A stretch of 40,643 nucleotides of DNA from Rhizobiales bacterium PAR1 (GTDB lineage Bacteria > Pseudomonadota > Alphaproteobacteria > Rhizobiales > Beijerinckiaceae). Below the pieces are notes generated by a model. That model was given only the letters and a program-made list of their open reading frames with translations, did not search any database and was not told where the DNA came from. The stretch covers positions 1 through 40,643 of the forward strand of contig NKIW01000014.1 of the NCBI GenBank assembly GCA_002256205.1. The letters are read 5' to 3'. Each line of letters begins with the position of its first letter. Within the stretch, counting starts at the first letter, position 1. Positions 1 through 8,722 of the stretch are shown one piece after another. Position numbers and translations under genes: made by a program.

Positions 1-127
1 CAAGACCGCGCTCGACGATTTCGGCACCGGCTATTCCTCGCTCAGCTATCTCAGCTTGCTGCCGCTGGACAAGATCAAGCTTGACCGCAGCTTTGCCACT
101 TCGATCACCACCTCGGAGCGGAGTGCG
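1..127. repeat. Terminal direct repeat, left copy (circle overlap)
   Basis: These 127 bases are identical to 40517-40643. The repeat lies inside one coding sequence whose reading frame continues exactly across the join. The simplest reading is a circular molecule cut open with the assembler's overlap left on both ends, so the true circle is 40,516 bp. A genuine 127-bp repeat at exactly the two ends of a linear molecule is much less likely. Confidence 0.93.
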
Positions 128-376
128 AATCTGATGAAGGGCGTCGTGGCCATCGCCCATGCGCTGACGTTGGATGTCATTGTTGAGGGAATCGAGACCG
201 AAGAGCAGCTACTGGAACTCGAGGCCTATGGGATTGACGGCATTCAGGGCTATATCTTCGCCCGGCCGGTCGACCCGATTTCGTTGCTGCCTTATTTGGC
301 TTACAAGGTTAAACCGGTTAGTCAGCCGACGAACATTAACCAGGCGCGCAACAAAAGAAAGTCAATCGGTAAATAA
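1..376 (+). CDS. C-terminal end of the GGDEF-EAL protein
   Basis: This is the end of the gene that begins at 38931; bases 1-127 duplicate the right end. It carries DDFGTGYSSLSYL, the KLDRSF lysine and the EGIETEEQ segment of the EAL phosphodiesterase domain, then a short basic tail. With the residues in the right-hand part (EAL, NLS, EITE), the set of metal- and substrate-binding residues expected of an active EAL phosphodiesterase is present. There is no start codon here; the reading frame is open from base 1. Confidence 0.92.
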   Translation, partial: KTALDDFGTGYSSLSYLSLLPLDKIKLDRSFATSITTSERSANLMKGVVAIAHALTLDVIVEGIETEEQLLELEAYGIDGIQGYIFARPVDPISLLPYLAYKVKPVSQPTNINQARNKRKSIGK

Positions 377-419
377 AGCGTTACACTACCCAAATCAACC
401 ATGACGATGCGGGACGTGT

Positions 420-1415
420 ATGCCTCCAAATCATCCAGTCGGGAAGGATCTCCTTTCTGCAGCTAATATTAGCTTGAGCGATCTTAATGATGTCATGCGC
501 CGAAGCAGCATCATCAAAGACCTCGATGGCGAAAGCTCTTCGCCTGCAAATGCTCGGAAAATTGTCGCGAGTATCTTTTACCAACGCAGCACGCGGACCA
601 AACTGGGCTTTGAAACTGCGGCCCTGAGGCTCGGACATCGCACCATCGATGCCTATGATCCGGACCGGAACCGGGTGGGTTCAGCCAATGGCGACAGCTT
701 TCAAGACCATATCCGGACCATTGCCCAGCTCTCGGATCTCATCGTTTTCCGACATAGCGATGAGGAAAAGTGCTACGAGGTCGCGCGCCTCTCGCCCGTT
801 CCGGTGATCAACGGTGGCAACGGCTCCGACGAGCACCCGACGCAAGCTTTGATCGATCTCTTTTGCATGTTGTCGATGAACGGGCCTGTCGAAAGTCAGA
901 GCCTTGCTATCAGTTGTGATTCGCGTGCGCGCTATGCCTATTCGCTGTTGCTGTTGCTGAAACACATGCCGCCGAAACGGCTCACCTTTTGTGTTGACCC
1001 CGAAATGCAGTTTTCTCCGAAAACACAGCTCGCACTTGATACACTTTCTGGTTTAGGCACGCACGTATCCCTTGTGCATGACATTGAAGCGTGTCTTGAT
1101 CATGATGTGCTGAACATCCAGACTCAGGATCTAACCAGCAAGGTTAAATCCACATTGGATGGAGGAGATCTCGCGAGCTACGAAGAGAAGAACCCGTTTG
1201 TTATTACCGCTGAGAAAATTCAACGGGCCAATTCGAACATTATAATTTTGAATCCGTTGCCGCGACAGGGCGAACTTGATCCTTCCTGCGACGATCTGCC
1301 CAACGCCCGTTATTTTGAACAGGTGAAATTATCAGTATACGTCAGAATGGCCGTGCTGGAACGGATGCTCGCGGGGATTTTATGGACGGGAGGCAACAGT
1401 CAATCAGTCACCTGA
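420..1415 (+). CDS. Aspartate/ornithine carbamoyltransferase-family protein, substrate uncertain
   Basis: 331 residues with the carbamoyltransferase fold. The carbamoyl-phosphate site is clear: STRT at 57-60, FRH at 110-112, HPTQ at 139-142. The C-terminal half keeps NPLPR (278-282, usually HPLPR) and a VRMAVL helix. The aspartate side departs from PyrB. By eye the 80s-loop lysine (K-G-E in E. coli PyrB) reads N-G-D at 90-92, and the aspartate-binding arginine before VQ reads Q (NIQTQ, 232-236). It may therefore act on another amine or amino acid, or be a divergent paralogue. The DNA is visibly more A+T-rich than its neighbours, which suggests separate acquisition. The 3' end overlaps the EamA exporter by 34 bases, so the two are likely co-translated and functionally linked. 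Start at 420; the ribosome-binding site is weak. Confidence 0.8.
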   Translation: MPPNHPVGKDLLSAANISLSDLNDVMRRSSIIKDLDGESSSPANARKIVASIFYQRSTRTKLGFETAALRLGHRTIDAYDPDRNRVGSANGDSFQDHIRTIAQLSDLIVFRHSDEEKCYEVARLSPVPVINGGNGSDEHPTQALIDLFCMLSMNGPVESQSLAISCDSRARYAYSLLLLLKHMPPKRLTFCVDPEMQFSPKTQLALDTLSGLGTHVSLVHDIEACLDHDVLNIQTQDLTSKVKSTLDGGDLASYEEKNPFVITAEKIQRANSNIIILNPLPRQGELDPSCDDLPNARYFEQVKLSVYVRMAVLERMLAGILWTGGNSQSVT

Positions 1416-2260
1416 TCGGCTGGATGTTGATTGCGATTAGCGGTTACGTTCTTTTTGCAGTGTGTGTCCGCCTCCTGCGCGGTGTCTTCTCCATCTATGA
1501 AATCGCGGCGTTCCGCTCCCTCGGCGCTATTGCCTTCTGCTCCTTTCTCGTGGCCCGGAAGCCTGTCATTCTGGACGACCTGAGATCCATCGATCTGAAG
1601 TTCCACGTTGCCCGAAGCGCGCTTCAGGCTGCCGGCACGCTTGCGATTGTCAGCTCCATCGCGCTTGTGCCGCTGGGGCTGGTTTCGGCGCTGGAATTCA
1701 CCGGGCCGATCTTCGCGGCGCTTTTTGTGTTCATCCTCACGCGTTCCCTGCCCGATCGCCTGTCGTGGCTCGGTCTGGCGGCGATTTTCTTCGGCGCGGG
1801 CGCGCTGGTAATGCAGTTTCTCGGCGGTGTCGGCTTTGCCATCCTGCTGCCGATCCTCGGGACGGCGACGCTCACGATGACCAACATGATGCTGGCGCGC
1901 CTAGCCGCCCGGCACCGCAGCACCACGATCATGCTGGTGATGGCGGTGCTTCAGTTGCCGATTTATCTGCTCGGCGCGTTTGTGTGGGGCAAAGGGTTCC
2001 AGTTCGGCGGTGTCGGCCCGTTACAGCTCGGCGCCGTTGCCGGCGTTGCGCTCACCGGGTTCGCGACCCAGATGGCACTGGCCAATGCGACGCGCTATGG
2101 TTCGGATCTGCAGGTCAGCGCGCTTGATGTGCTGCGCATTCCCGCCGTTGCGCTCGTGGCCTATACCGTCTTTGCCGAACGGCTGAGCCTTCAGGCCAAT
2201 CTCCAGATCCTGCTGATCATGCTCGGCATCTGCATTCTTGCATTTATCCGCAAGCGCTAG
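1382..2260 (+). CDS. EamA/DMT-family transporter
   Basis: 292-residue inner-membrane protein with about ten hydrophobic segments in two repeated halves, as expected for EamA (drug/metabolite) transporters. The start at 1382 lies inside the preceding carbamoyltransferase-like gene, an overlap typical of translational coupling. Family members export amino acids, nucleobases or small metabolites. The coupling suggests export of the product or substrate of the upstream enzyme, but the sequence does not show which. It ends in FIRKR, a positively charged cytoplasmic tail. Confidence 0.85.
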   Translation: MDGRQQSISHLIGWMLIAISGYVLFAVCVRLLRGVFSIYEIAAFRSLGAIAFCSFLVARKPVILDDLRSIDLKFHVARSALQAAGTLAIVSSIALVPLGLVSALEFTGPIFAALFVFILTRSLPDRLSWLGLAAIFFGAGALVMQFLGGVGFAILLPILGTATLTMTNMMLARLAARHRSTTIMLVMAVLQLPIYLLGAFVWGKGFQFGGVGPLQLGAVAGVALTGFATQMALANATRYGSDLQVSALDVLRIPAVALVAYTVFAERLSLQANLQILLIMLGICILAFIRKR

Positions 2261-2354
2261 GTTCTGTCCTCGCAGACCCCAGCCGTAGCTGGTTTGCTGT
2301 GCGCGGGGCCGTCGGCTACTGAGGCTTGAGCGTGACAGTCAACAGGAGCCGGCG

Positions 2355-2573
2355 ATGACCGACGAGAACCGCGATCATTCGACACGCCTCGATGTTCTCG
2401 AGGCGCATTTCGCCCATCAGGACAAGCTGATCAACGAATTGAGCGATGTCATCGCGGCGCAATGGCGCAAGATTGATGCGCTCGAACGGCAGATCACCCG
2501 GCTGCGCGAGACCTTCCAGACACTGGGTGAACCGCGCGGCAATGTGCCCGAGCCGCCCCCGCCACATTACTGA
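2355..2573 (+). CDS. slyX: SlyX family protein
   Basis: 72 residues: a predicted coiled coil (about 10-55, heptad-like hydrophobics) followed by a proline-rich tail ending PPPPHY, the hallmark of SlyX. The cellular role of SlyX is poorly known. An AGGAG ribosome-binding site precedes the ATG. It is convergent with the LysR gene, with only four bases between the stops. Confidence 0.88.
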   Translation: MTDENRDHSTRLDVLEAHFAHQDKLINELSDVIAAQWRKIDALERQITRLRETFQTLGEPRGNVPEPPPPHY

Positions 2574-2577
2574 GCGC

Positions 2578-3501
2578 TCAGGCGCGCATCTCGGTTTGGG
2601 CCGAGGGGTAACAGGCGAGAATATGCGCGCTGAATTCGGCGATGAATTCCTGCGCAATGGATGAGGGCTGCGGCCCCGGCGGATGCAGTACGCCAAAATC
2701 AAACGGAATCCTCGGCTTGAAGGGCCGCGCCACCACGCCGCGCCCGGCGAATTCGGCGGCGGTGAAGGGATCGCAGATCGCCACTCCGAAACCGGAGGAA
2801 ACCAGCCCGCACATAATTTCGGAGAGATGCGTCTCGACGCGCATCACCCGGTTGATGCCGCGCTCGGCAAAAGCCCGGTCGATCCGGAAGCGGCTGCCTG
2901 CGCCGTGCTTCAGGGAGATGAAATTCTCGCCCTCGAAATCCTTTGGCGTGATCACGGACTTCTGCGCGAGGCGATGGCCCTCCGGCACCACCGCGACGCG
3001 CGGGAGAACCGGCATCGGCGCGATGTCGAGGCCGGGATTGGCCAGTGGCATTTCGGCAAAACCGATATCGCACTGGCGGTTGGCGACCCAATCCACCACC
3101 AGCGGCGTGATGACGCCGAAAAGCCCGAGATCAAGCTGTGGCCGGGCCGCTAGAAAGCGCCCGGCAAAGCGCGGCAGAAAGCCGTTCGCGAGAGCGGGAA
3201 GCGCGGCGATGCGCAGCGAGTCGGTGCGCCGGGTGCGGATCTCCTCCGCCGAGGCGCGGATGCGGTCGAGCCCGACAAACGAGCGCTCCACCTCGGCATA
3301 AAGCGAGGTCGCCTCGGCGGTGGGCGCGACCCCCGTGCCGCGCTTTTCCAACAGGGTGAGCTTCAGCTCGGCCTGAAGATCCCGCAGTAGGCGGCTGATT
3401 GCGGGCTGGGTCACGCCCATCATGCGAGCGGCCATCGTCATGGAGCCTGTCACCATTAGGCAGCGGAAGGCTTCGATCTGCCGGATATTGCCGTAACGCA
3501 T
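2578..3501 (-). CDS. LysR-family transcriptional regulator of the adjacent ABC/oxidase operon
   Basis: 307 residues: N-terminal winged helix-turn-helix (about 5-62, with MTMAARMMGVTQPAISRLLRDL) and a C-terminal periplasmic-binding-like effector domain. It is transcribed divergently from the substrate-binding protein gene at 3619 with 117 bases between. It is therefore the likely regulator of that operon, responding to the imported compound or a derivative. LysR regulators of opine catabolism (OccR/NocR type) sit in the same arrangement, but I infer that parallel from context only. A TTCAT-N11-ATGAA dyad lies ten bases upstream of its start. Confidence 0.9.
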   Translation of the reverse strand: MRYGNIRQIEAFRCLMVTGSMTMAARMMGVTQPAISRLLRDLQAELKLTLLEKRGTGVAPTAEATSLYAEVERSFVGLDRIRASAEEIRTRRTDSLRIAALPALANGFLPRFAGRFLAARPQLDLGLFGVITPLVVDWVANRQCDIGFAEMPLANPGLDIAPMPVLPRVAVVPEGHRLAQKSVITPKDFEGENFISLKHGAGSRFRIDRAFAERGINRVMRVETHLSEIMCGLVSSGFGVAICDPFTAAEFAGRGVVARPFKPRIPFDFGVLHPPGPQPSSIAQEFIAEFSAHILACYPSAQTEMRA

Positions 3502-3510
3502 GGATGCTCT

Positions 3511-3531
3511 TTCATAACATTAGCGCATGAA
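3511..3531. promoter_or_regulatory. Candidate LysR operator, TTCAT-N11-ATGAA
   Basis: Five-base inverted arms separated by 11 bases, the classic T-N11-A LysR box. It lies between the divergent LysR gene (start 3501) and the transporter operon (start 3619). Its closeness to the LysR start fits autoregulation together with control of the operon. Confidence 0.55.
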
Positions 3532-3618
3532 TGGGCCGTCTTTTCGAACTTGACGGTTTAGACCAGCATTGAAACTCTGGGCAAGCCGGGTTTTCGGCGC
3601 GCGGTTTCGGGGGACATC

Positions 3619-4656
3619 ATGACATCGCTCAAACTTCTCATGCTGACGGGTGTTGCCGGGCTGGTGATCAGCACCGCTGCGGCGCAGGCTCAGACCAAGA
3701 CGTTTTATGTCGCCGGCTATGGCGGCTCGTTCGAGCAGACGATGCGGCAGGAAATCATCCCCGCCTTCGAGGCCAAGCATGGCGTGAAGGTGGAATATGT
3801 CGCCGGTAATTCAACCGATACGCTCGCGAAGCTTCAGGCCCAGAAGGGCAACCAGCAGATTGACGTTGCCATTGTCGATGATGGCCCGATGTATCAGGCG
3901 ATCCAGCTCGGCTTTTGCGGCAAGGTCGAAGGGCTCTCCAGCGACGCGCTTTATCCGCAGGCGCGCTTCAAGGACGACAAGGCGGTCGCCATTGGCCTCG
4001 TCGGTACCGGCCTGATGTACAACACCAAGTATTTCGCCGAGAAGGGTTGGCCCGCTCCGACCTCGTGGGACGATCTGAAAGACCCGAAGTTCAAGAAACT
4101 CGTGGTCATCCCGCCAATCAACAACACCTATGGGCTCTATACGTTGATGATGTTCGCCAAAATGAACGGTGGCGGCGAAAAGGCCATCGATCCCGGCTTC
4201 AAAGTAATGAAGGAAGCGGTGAACCCCAATGTACTGGCCTATGAGCCCTCGCCCGGAAAGATGACCGAGCTGTTCCAGTCCGGGCAAGCGGTCATCGGCG
4301 TCTGGGGTACGGGGCGTGTGCAATCCTTCGCCAATACCGGCTTTCCGGTCGAGTTCGTATATCCCAAGGAAGGTGCTGTGACGTTGCTCACCACCGCTTG
4401 CCCGATTGCAAAGACCGGTGCCGGCGCGCTCGCCTCGGACTTCATCAAGGCGATGCTGGAGCCGAAGATTCAGCTCATCCTGCTCAAGGATTACGGCTAC
4501 GGCCCTGTCAACAAGACCGTTGTTGTGCCTAAGGAACTCGCGGGCATGGCGCCGGTCGGTGAGCGCGCGGCCAAGCTCTACAACCCGGATTGGGACGCGA
4601 TCAATGCGCAGCGCGAGGACTGGACCAAACGCTGGAACCGCGAGGTCGAGCGCTGA
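3619..4656 (+). CDS. ABC transporter substrate-binding protein, PotD/F-like
   Basis: 345 residues. The signal peptide at 1-24 ends AQA-Q, so the protein should be periplasmic. The mature part begins KTFYVAGYGGSFEQ and has the DVAIVDD and GLMYNTKYF segments typical of the spermidine/putrescine and iron-type solute-binding family. It is first in an operon with an ATPase and two permeases, then oxidases. The ligand is probably a cationic amine, opine or amino-acid derivative, judging from the downstream oxidases. A GC-rich hairpin after the stop may keep its expression above that of the membrane components. Confidence 0.88.
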   Translation: MTSLKLLMLTGVAGLVISTAAAQAQTKTFYVAGYGGSFEQTMRQEIIPAFEAKHGVKVEYVAGNSTDTLAKLQAQKGNQQIDVAIVDDGPMYQAIQLGFCGKVEGLSSDALYPQARFKDDKAVAIGLVGTGLMYNTKYFAEKGWPAPTSWDDLKDPKFKKLVVIPPINNTYGLYTLMMFAKMNGGGEKAIDPGFKVMKEAVNPNVLAYEPSPGKMTELFQSGQAVIGVWGTGRVQSFANTGFPVEFVYPKEGAVTLLTTACPIAKTGAGALASDFIKAMLEPKIQLILLKDYGYGPVNKTVVVPKELAGMAPVGERAAKLYNPDWDAINAQREDWTKRWNREVER

Positions 4657-4700
4657 TCTACTCTCGCGCAGCGCCTGGTTCCCGGGCGCCCGACCCCTCG

Positions 4701-4728
4701 CCGCGCGGGAATTTTCGCGCGGTGTTTT
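4701..4728 (+). terminator. Intercistronic hairpin after the binding-protein gene
   Basis: CCGCGCG, eight-base loop, CGCGCGG, then TGTTTT. A perfect 7-bp stem with a short T-rich tail lies between the binding-protein gene and the ATPase gene. It could be a leaky terminator or a 3' mRNA stabiliser giving excess binding protein, a common arrangement in ABC operons. Confidence 0.5.
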
Positions 4729-4761
4729 CCGCCGGATCGCTGCCATGAAGGGCCAGACCCC

Positions 4762-5823
4762 ATGACATTTCTCTCCCTCGACCGCCTGACGAAGCGGTTC
4801 GGTGATCATATCGCCGTTAACGGCATCAGCCTTGATGTGGCCAAGGGCGAATTCATCTCGCTGCTCGGCCCCTCGGGCTGCGGCAAGACGACGACGCTCC
4901 AGATGATTGCCGGTTTTCTCGATCTTTCCGAGGGGGCGATCCGGCTCGACGGGCGGGATCTCGCGCGGGTCAAGCCGGCGGAACGCGGACTCGGCATCGT
5001 CTTCCAGAGCTATGCCTTGTTTCCGCATATGACGGCGGCGCAGAACGTCGCCTTTGGACTCGAAATGCGTGGGGTCGCGCGTCCCGAACGCGAGGTCCGG
5101 GTGCGCGAGGCGCTCAAACTCGTCGGTCTCGCGGGCTATGAGGATCGCTTTCCACGCCGCATGTCCGGCGGGCAACAGCAACGCGTGGCATTGGCGCGCG
5201 CTATCGTCATCCGTCCGCAGGTGCTGCTGCTCGATGAGCCGCTCTCGAACCTCGACGCCAAACTGCGCGAGGAAATGCAGATCGAGCTTCGGCTGATCCA
5301 GCGCAATCTCGGCACCACGACGATCCTCGTCACGCACGACCAGCACGAGGCGATGGCGCTCTCGGATCGCATCGTCGTGATGAACAAGGGCGTCATCGAG
5401 CAGGTTGGAACACCGCTCGAAACCTACGAGCGGCCCGCCTCGGCCTTTGTTGCGCAGTTCCTCGGCAAGACGAACGAATTTTCCGGCCTCGCGACAGTGG
5501 CCGGTGGCATCACGGTTGGCGGGTTTCACTACCCAGCCCCGCCGGGCCTCTCCGGTGCAGTGACGGTCTTCGTCCGGCCCGAGCGGATCACCTTCGCCAT
5601 CGGGGCGTCCGGTGTTGCGGGCCGCGTCGAGGCGCGGATCTTTCAGGGCAATCACTGGCTGTACCAAATCGCGACCGAAGCCGGGCGCGCGACCCTAATC
5701 CGCCAGAACGACGGCAGCGCGGTGCCCGATGAAGGCGCCGAGGTCCGGCTGGTCTGGCGGGCTGAAGATGCGGCCGTGCGTGCTGGATCGGCCTCGAATC
5801 CTGTCACAGGGTTTACACCATGA
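4762..5823 (+). CDS. ABC transporter ATPase, PotA/PotG-like
   Basis: 353 residues. Walker A GPSGCGKTT at 36-44, Q-loop FQSYALFPH (81-89), signature SGGQQQRVALARA (from 135), Walker B LLLDEP (155-160) and switch histidine in LVTHD (about 192). The C-terminal third (about 270-345) is a TOBE-like domain as in polyamine and iron importers. It powers import with the two permeases that follow. Its stop overlaps the next gene's start (ATGA at 5820), so the genes are translationally coupled. Confidence 0.92.
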   Translation: MTFLSLDRLTKRFGDHIAVNGISLDVAKGEFISLLGPSGCGKTTTLQMIAGFLDLSEGAIRLDGRDLARVKPAERGLGIVFQSYALFPHMTAAQNVAFGLEMRGVARPEREVRVREALKLVGLAGYEDRFPRRMSGGQQQRVALARAIVIRPQVLLLDEPLSNLDAKLREEMQIELRLIQRNLGTTTILVTHDQHEAMALSDRIVVMNKGVIEQVGTPLETYERPASAFVAQFLGKTNEFSGLATVAGGITVGGFHYPAPPGLSGAVTVFVRPERITFAIGASGVAGRVEARIFQGNHWLYQIATEAGRATLIRQNDGSAVPDEGAEVRLVWRAEDAAVRAGSASNPVTGFTP

Positions 5824-6704
5824 GCGCGGCCGCTTCGCCCCCGCTTGCCGCCGCCCGGCGCATCCCATGGGCGCTGATCGCCCCGGCGCTGGCGCTGTTC
5901 CTCGCCGTGGTGATCGTGCCGCTGGCGATGACCGTGCTGCTCTCCTTCCATGATTGGGGGCAGTACAAGGGTATAGAGACCGTTTTCATTCTCAAGAACT
6001 GGCAGGAAATCTGGTCAGACAGCTATTTCCACGAGATGTTCCTGCGCACCTTGCGCATCGCCGGCCTCGCGACGCTGATCACGGTGGTGCTCGGTGCACC
6101 CGAGGCCTATATCCTCAACCGTATGCGCGGGACGTGGAAGGGCCTGTTTCTGCTGATTATTCTCGGCCCGCTGCTGATTTCCGTGGTGGCGCGCACGCTC
6201 GGTTGGGCCTTGCTGTTCGGCGGCAAGAACGGTGTTGCGAATATCGCGCTGATGCGCCTCGGCCTGATTGATGCCCCCCTGCCCTTCATGTTCACCGAGA
6301 CGGGGGTGGTGATCGCTCTCGCTCATGTGCTGATGCCGTTCATGGTGCTCTCGGTCTGGGCTGCGTTGCAGAAGCTCGATCCGCAGATCGAGAATGCGGC
6401 GCTGGCGCTCGGTGCACGCCATGTCACCGTGGTGCGGCGGATCATCCTGCCGCAGATCATGCCGGGCCTGCTTTCGGGCGGCATCATCGTATTCTCGCTG
6501 GCGGCAAGCGCCTTTGCGACCCCCGCGATCATTGGCGGACGCCGGCTCAAGGTCGCGGCGACGCTGGCCTATGACGAGTTTCTCAACACACTCAATTGGC
6601 CGCTCGGCGCGGCGGTCGCGGTGCTGTTGCTGATCGCGCTGGTGACGATCGTGGTGGCGAGCAATGCGCTGATCGAAAGACGCTACGCCGAGGTGTTCCG
6701 ATGA
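5820..6704 (+). CDS. ABC transporter permease, PotB/PotH-like
   Basis: 294 residues with about six membrane segments. The cytoplasmic EAA loop is visible as ENAALALGARHVTVVRRIILPQIMPG, the contact site for the ATPase. The gene overlaps both neighbours by ATGA. It forms the membrane channel as a heterodimer with the next gene product. Confidence 0.9.
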   Translation: MSAAASPPLAAARRIPWALIAPALALFLAVVIVPLAMTVLLSFHDWGQYKGIETVFILKNWQEIWSDSYFHEMFLRTLRIAGLATLITVVLGAPEAYILNRMRGTWKGLFLLIILGPLLISVVARTLGWALLFGGKNGVANIALMRLGLIDAPLPFMFTETGVVIALAHVLMPFMVLSVWAALQKLDPQIENAALALGARHVTVVRRIILPQIMPGLLSGGIIVFSLAASAFATPAIIGGRRLKVAATLAYDEFLNTLNWPLGAAVAVLLLIALVTIVVASNALIERRYAEVFR

Positions 6705-7507
6705 GCCGCAACGGTCCGCTCGCGCTGATTTTTCACACGCTGTTCGTGATCTTCATGGTCGCACCGATCGTGGTCGTCTGCCTCGTGGCGTTCACGCCGG
6801 AGGGGTTTCTCTCGATGCCCACGCACACGTTGTCGCTGCGCTGGTTCCGGGCGATCGGGCGCTATCCGGAGTTCGTCAACGCCTTCTGGATGAGCATCGG
6901 CCTCGGTGCGCTTTCCTCGACGCTCTGCCTCCTCATCGCGGTGCCAGCGTCGCTGGCGCTGGCGCGCCATGAGTTTCCGGGTAAGGCGGGGCTTTCCGCC
7001 TTCCTGCTCTCGCCGTTGATGATCCCGCATGTCGTGCTGGGCATTGCCTTCTTGCGGTTTTTCACACAGGCCGGTCTCAGCGGCACTTTTCCGGCGCTGC
7101 TGATCGCGCATGTCATCGTGATTTTTCCCTTCGCGTTGCGCCTCACGCTCTCCTCCGCGACCGGGATGGATCGCGCGCTGGAGCAGGCTGCCGTCTCGCT
7201 CGGTGCGAGTGACTGGACCGTATTCCGCCGCGTAACCCTTCCGTTGATCATGCCAGGTCTGATCTCGGGCTGGGCGCTGGCCTTCATCCAGTCGTTTGAC
7301 GAGGTGACGATGTCGATTTTTCTCGCCGCTCCGGGTATCGAGACGCTGCCGGTCCGGATGTTTCTCTATATTCAGGACAATATCGACCCGCTCGTGACTT
7401 CGGTTTCCGCGAGTGTCATCGCGATCACGCTGCTGGCGCTTGTGGCTTTGAATCGCATGTTCGGGCTTGAACGCGTGCTCACCGGTCATAGCGACCGCAG
7501 CCGCTGA
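6701..7507 (+). CDS. ABC transporter permease, PotC/PotI-like
   Basis: 268 residues from ATG 6701, chosen because it overlaps the previous stop (ATGA) and gives a normal permease N-terminus (MSRNGPLALIFHTLFVIF). The frame stays open further upstream, but that part is the previous gene read in another frame. Six membrane segments and an EAA loop (EQAAVSLGASDWTVFRRVTLPLIMPG). It completes the importer begun at 3619. Confidence 0.9.
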   Translation: MSRNGPLALIFHTLFVIFMVAPIVVVCLVAFTPEGFLSMPTHTLSLRWFRAIGRYPEFVNAFWMSIGLGALSSTLCLLIAVPASLALARHEFPGKAGLSAFLLSPLMIPHVVLGIAFLRFFTQAGLSGTFPALLIAHVIVIFPFALRLTLSSATGMDRALEQAAVSLGASDWTVFRRVTLPLIMPGLISGWALAFIQSFDEVTMSIFLAAPGIETLPVRMFLYIQDNIDPLVTSVSASVIAITLLALVALNRMFGLERVLTGHSDRSR

Positions 7508-7518
7508 AGGATTTTGTG

Positions 7519-8685
7519 ATGGCTTCCCCTGCTTCCCCTGCCCGCTTTTCGCGCAATGAGTATGATGTCGCGGTCATCGGCGGCGGACTTCTCGGCTCCT
7601 CGATTGCCTGGGGTCTTGGGCGTATCGGCCAGCGGACGACGGTGCTCGACGAGGGGGATATTGCCAAACGGGCGAGCCGGGCCAATTTCGCGTTGGTCTG
7701 GGTACAGTCCAAGGGGATGGGCATGCCGGAATATACCGGCTGGACCGTGCGGGCCTCAGAGAACTGGAGCCGGCTTGCGGCAGAACTTGCAGCGCAGACT
7801 TCGGTGGATGTTCATCATCAGCGCCCCGGCGGCTTTCACCTCGCGCTCAGCGAAAGCGAGTTGGAAGCGCGTGCCGTGAGCCTGAAGCGGCTGCACAACC
7901 AGCCCGGCGCGACTGATTATGCCATCGAGGTGCTCGATCATGATCAGGTAAAAAAACGCCTGCCGCATATCGGGCCGGATGTTGTTGGCGGCACCTACTG
8001 CCCGCTCGACGGGCATGTGAATTCGCTGAAATTCTTCCGCGCGCTGCATACCGGGCTCGCCGCCTTCGGTGTCGATTACCGGCCCGAACACCCGGTGAGC
8101 GCAATCCGCCACGAGAACGGCGAGTTTCGCATCACGACGCCGAAGGGCGAGATCCGCGCCGCGAAAATCGTCCTTGCGGCGGGCAATGCCAACATGACGC
8201 TGGCGCCGATGGTCGGGCTTCATGCGCCGATGGGGCCGACACGCGGGCAGGTCCTCGTCACGGAACGGACCGTGCCGTTTCTGGATTTTCCGCTGACCAC
8301 CCTGCGTCAGACCGACGAAGGCACGGTGATGATCGGCGACAGCAAGGAAGACGAACTGGATGATCGCGGCCACCGCCTGCCCATCGATGCGGTGATGGCG
8401 GATCGCGCACGGCGGATGTTCCCGCTGCTCGAACGGCTCAGCATCATCCGGATGTGGAGCGGCATCCGCGTGATGCCGGAGGATGGCTTCCCGATTTACG
8501 ATCAATCGGAGACCTGCCCCGGCGCCTTCGTCTCCTGTTGCCATTCCGGCGTGACGCTGGCGCCCAACCACGCCTTCGACATCGCGCCGATGGTGGCCGC
8601 CGGTGCGCTTGATCTCGATCGGCTCGGCGCCTTCTCGGCTCGGCGGTTTACCACCCAGGCCCCCGCGTCGAGCGGTTATTATTGA
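7519..8685 (+). CDS. FAD-dependent oxidoreductase, D-amino-acid oxidase fold (first of two)
   Basis: 388 residues from ATG 7519, eight bases after AAGGA; a GTG three bases earlier is less likely. The N-terminal dinucleotide-binding motif VIGGGLLGSSIAWGL (about residues 18-32) and the C-terminal WSGIRVMPEDGFPIYD segment are typical of the DAO/glycine oxidase family. It should oxidise a C-N bond of an amino or imino acid. It directly follows the importer and precedes a three-subunit flavin/iron-sulphur dehydrogenase, so all act on the same imported substrate or its product. The exact substrate cannot be read from the sequence. Confidence 0.88.
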   Translation: MASPASPARFSRNEYDVAVIGGGLLGSSIAWGLGRIGQRTTVLDEGDIAKRASRANFALVWVQSKGMGMPEYTGWTVRASENWSRLAAELAAQTSVDVHHQRPGGFHLALSESELEARAVSLKRLHNQPGATDYAIEVLDHDQVKKRLPHIGPDVVGGTYCPLDGHVNSLKFFRALHTGLAAFGVDYRPEHPVSAIRHENGEFRITTPKGEIRAAKIVLAAGNANMTLAPMVGLHAPMGPTRGQVLVTERTVPFLDFPLTTLRQTDEGTVMIGDSKEDELDDRGHRLPIDAVMADRARRMFPLLERLSIIRMWSGIRVMPEDGFPIYDQSETCPGAFVSCCHSGVTLAPNHAFDIAPMVAAGALDLDRLGAFSARRFTTQAPASSGYY

Positions 8686-8722
8686 CCACAACCGCCTGAT
8701 GAAAAGGCGAGCGGAGACTTCC

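Noticed and set aside
2279-2295. CCAGC-CGTA-GCTGG hairpin after the EamA gene as terminator
   Set aside because: Only five pairs and a three-base T run; too weak to call.
4745-4765. Six-codon frame MKGQTP overlapping the PotA-like ATG
   Set aside because: Too short to judge. GAAGGG in it more likely serves as the ribosome-binding site of the ATPase gene.
3811-5667. Long minus-strand open frame of 618 codons across the importer genes
   Set aside because: It is the antisense shadow of GC-rich coding DNA. The plus-strand genes show full family motifs.
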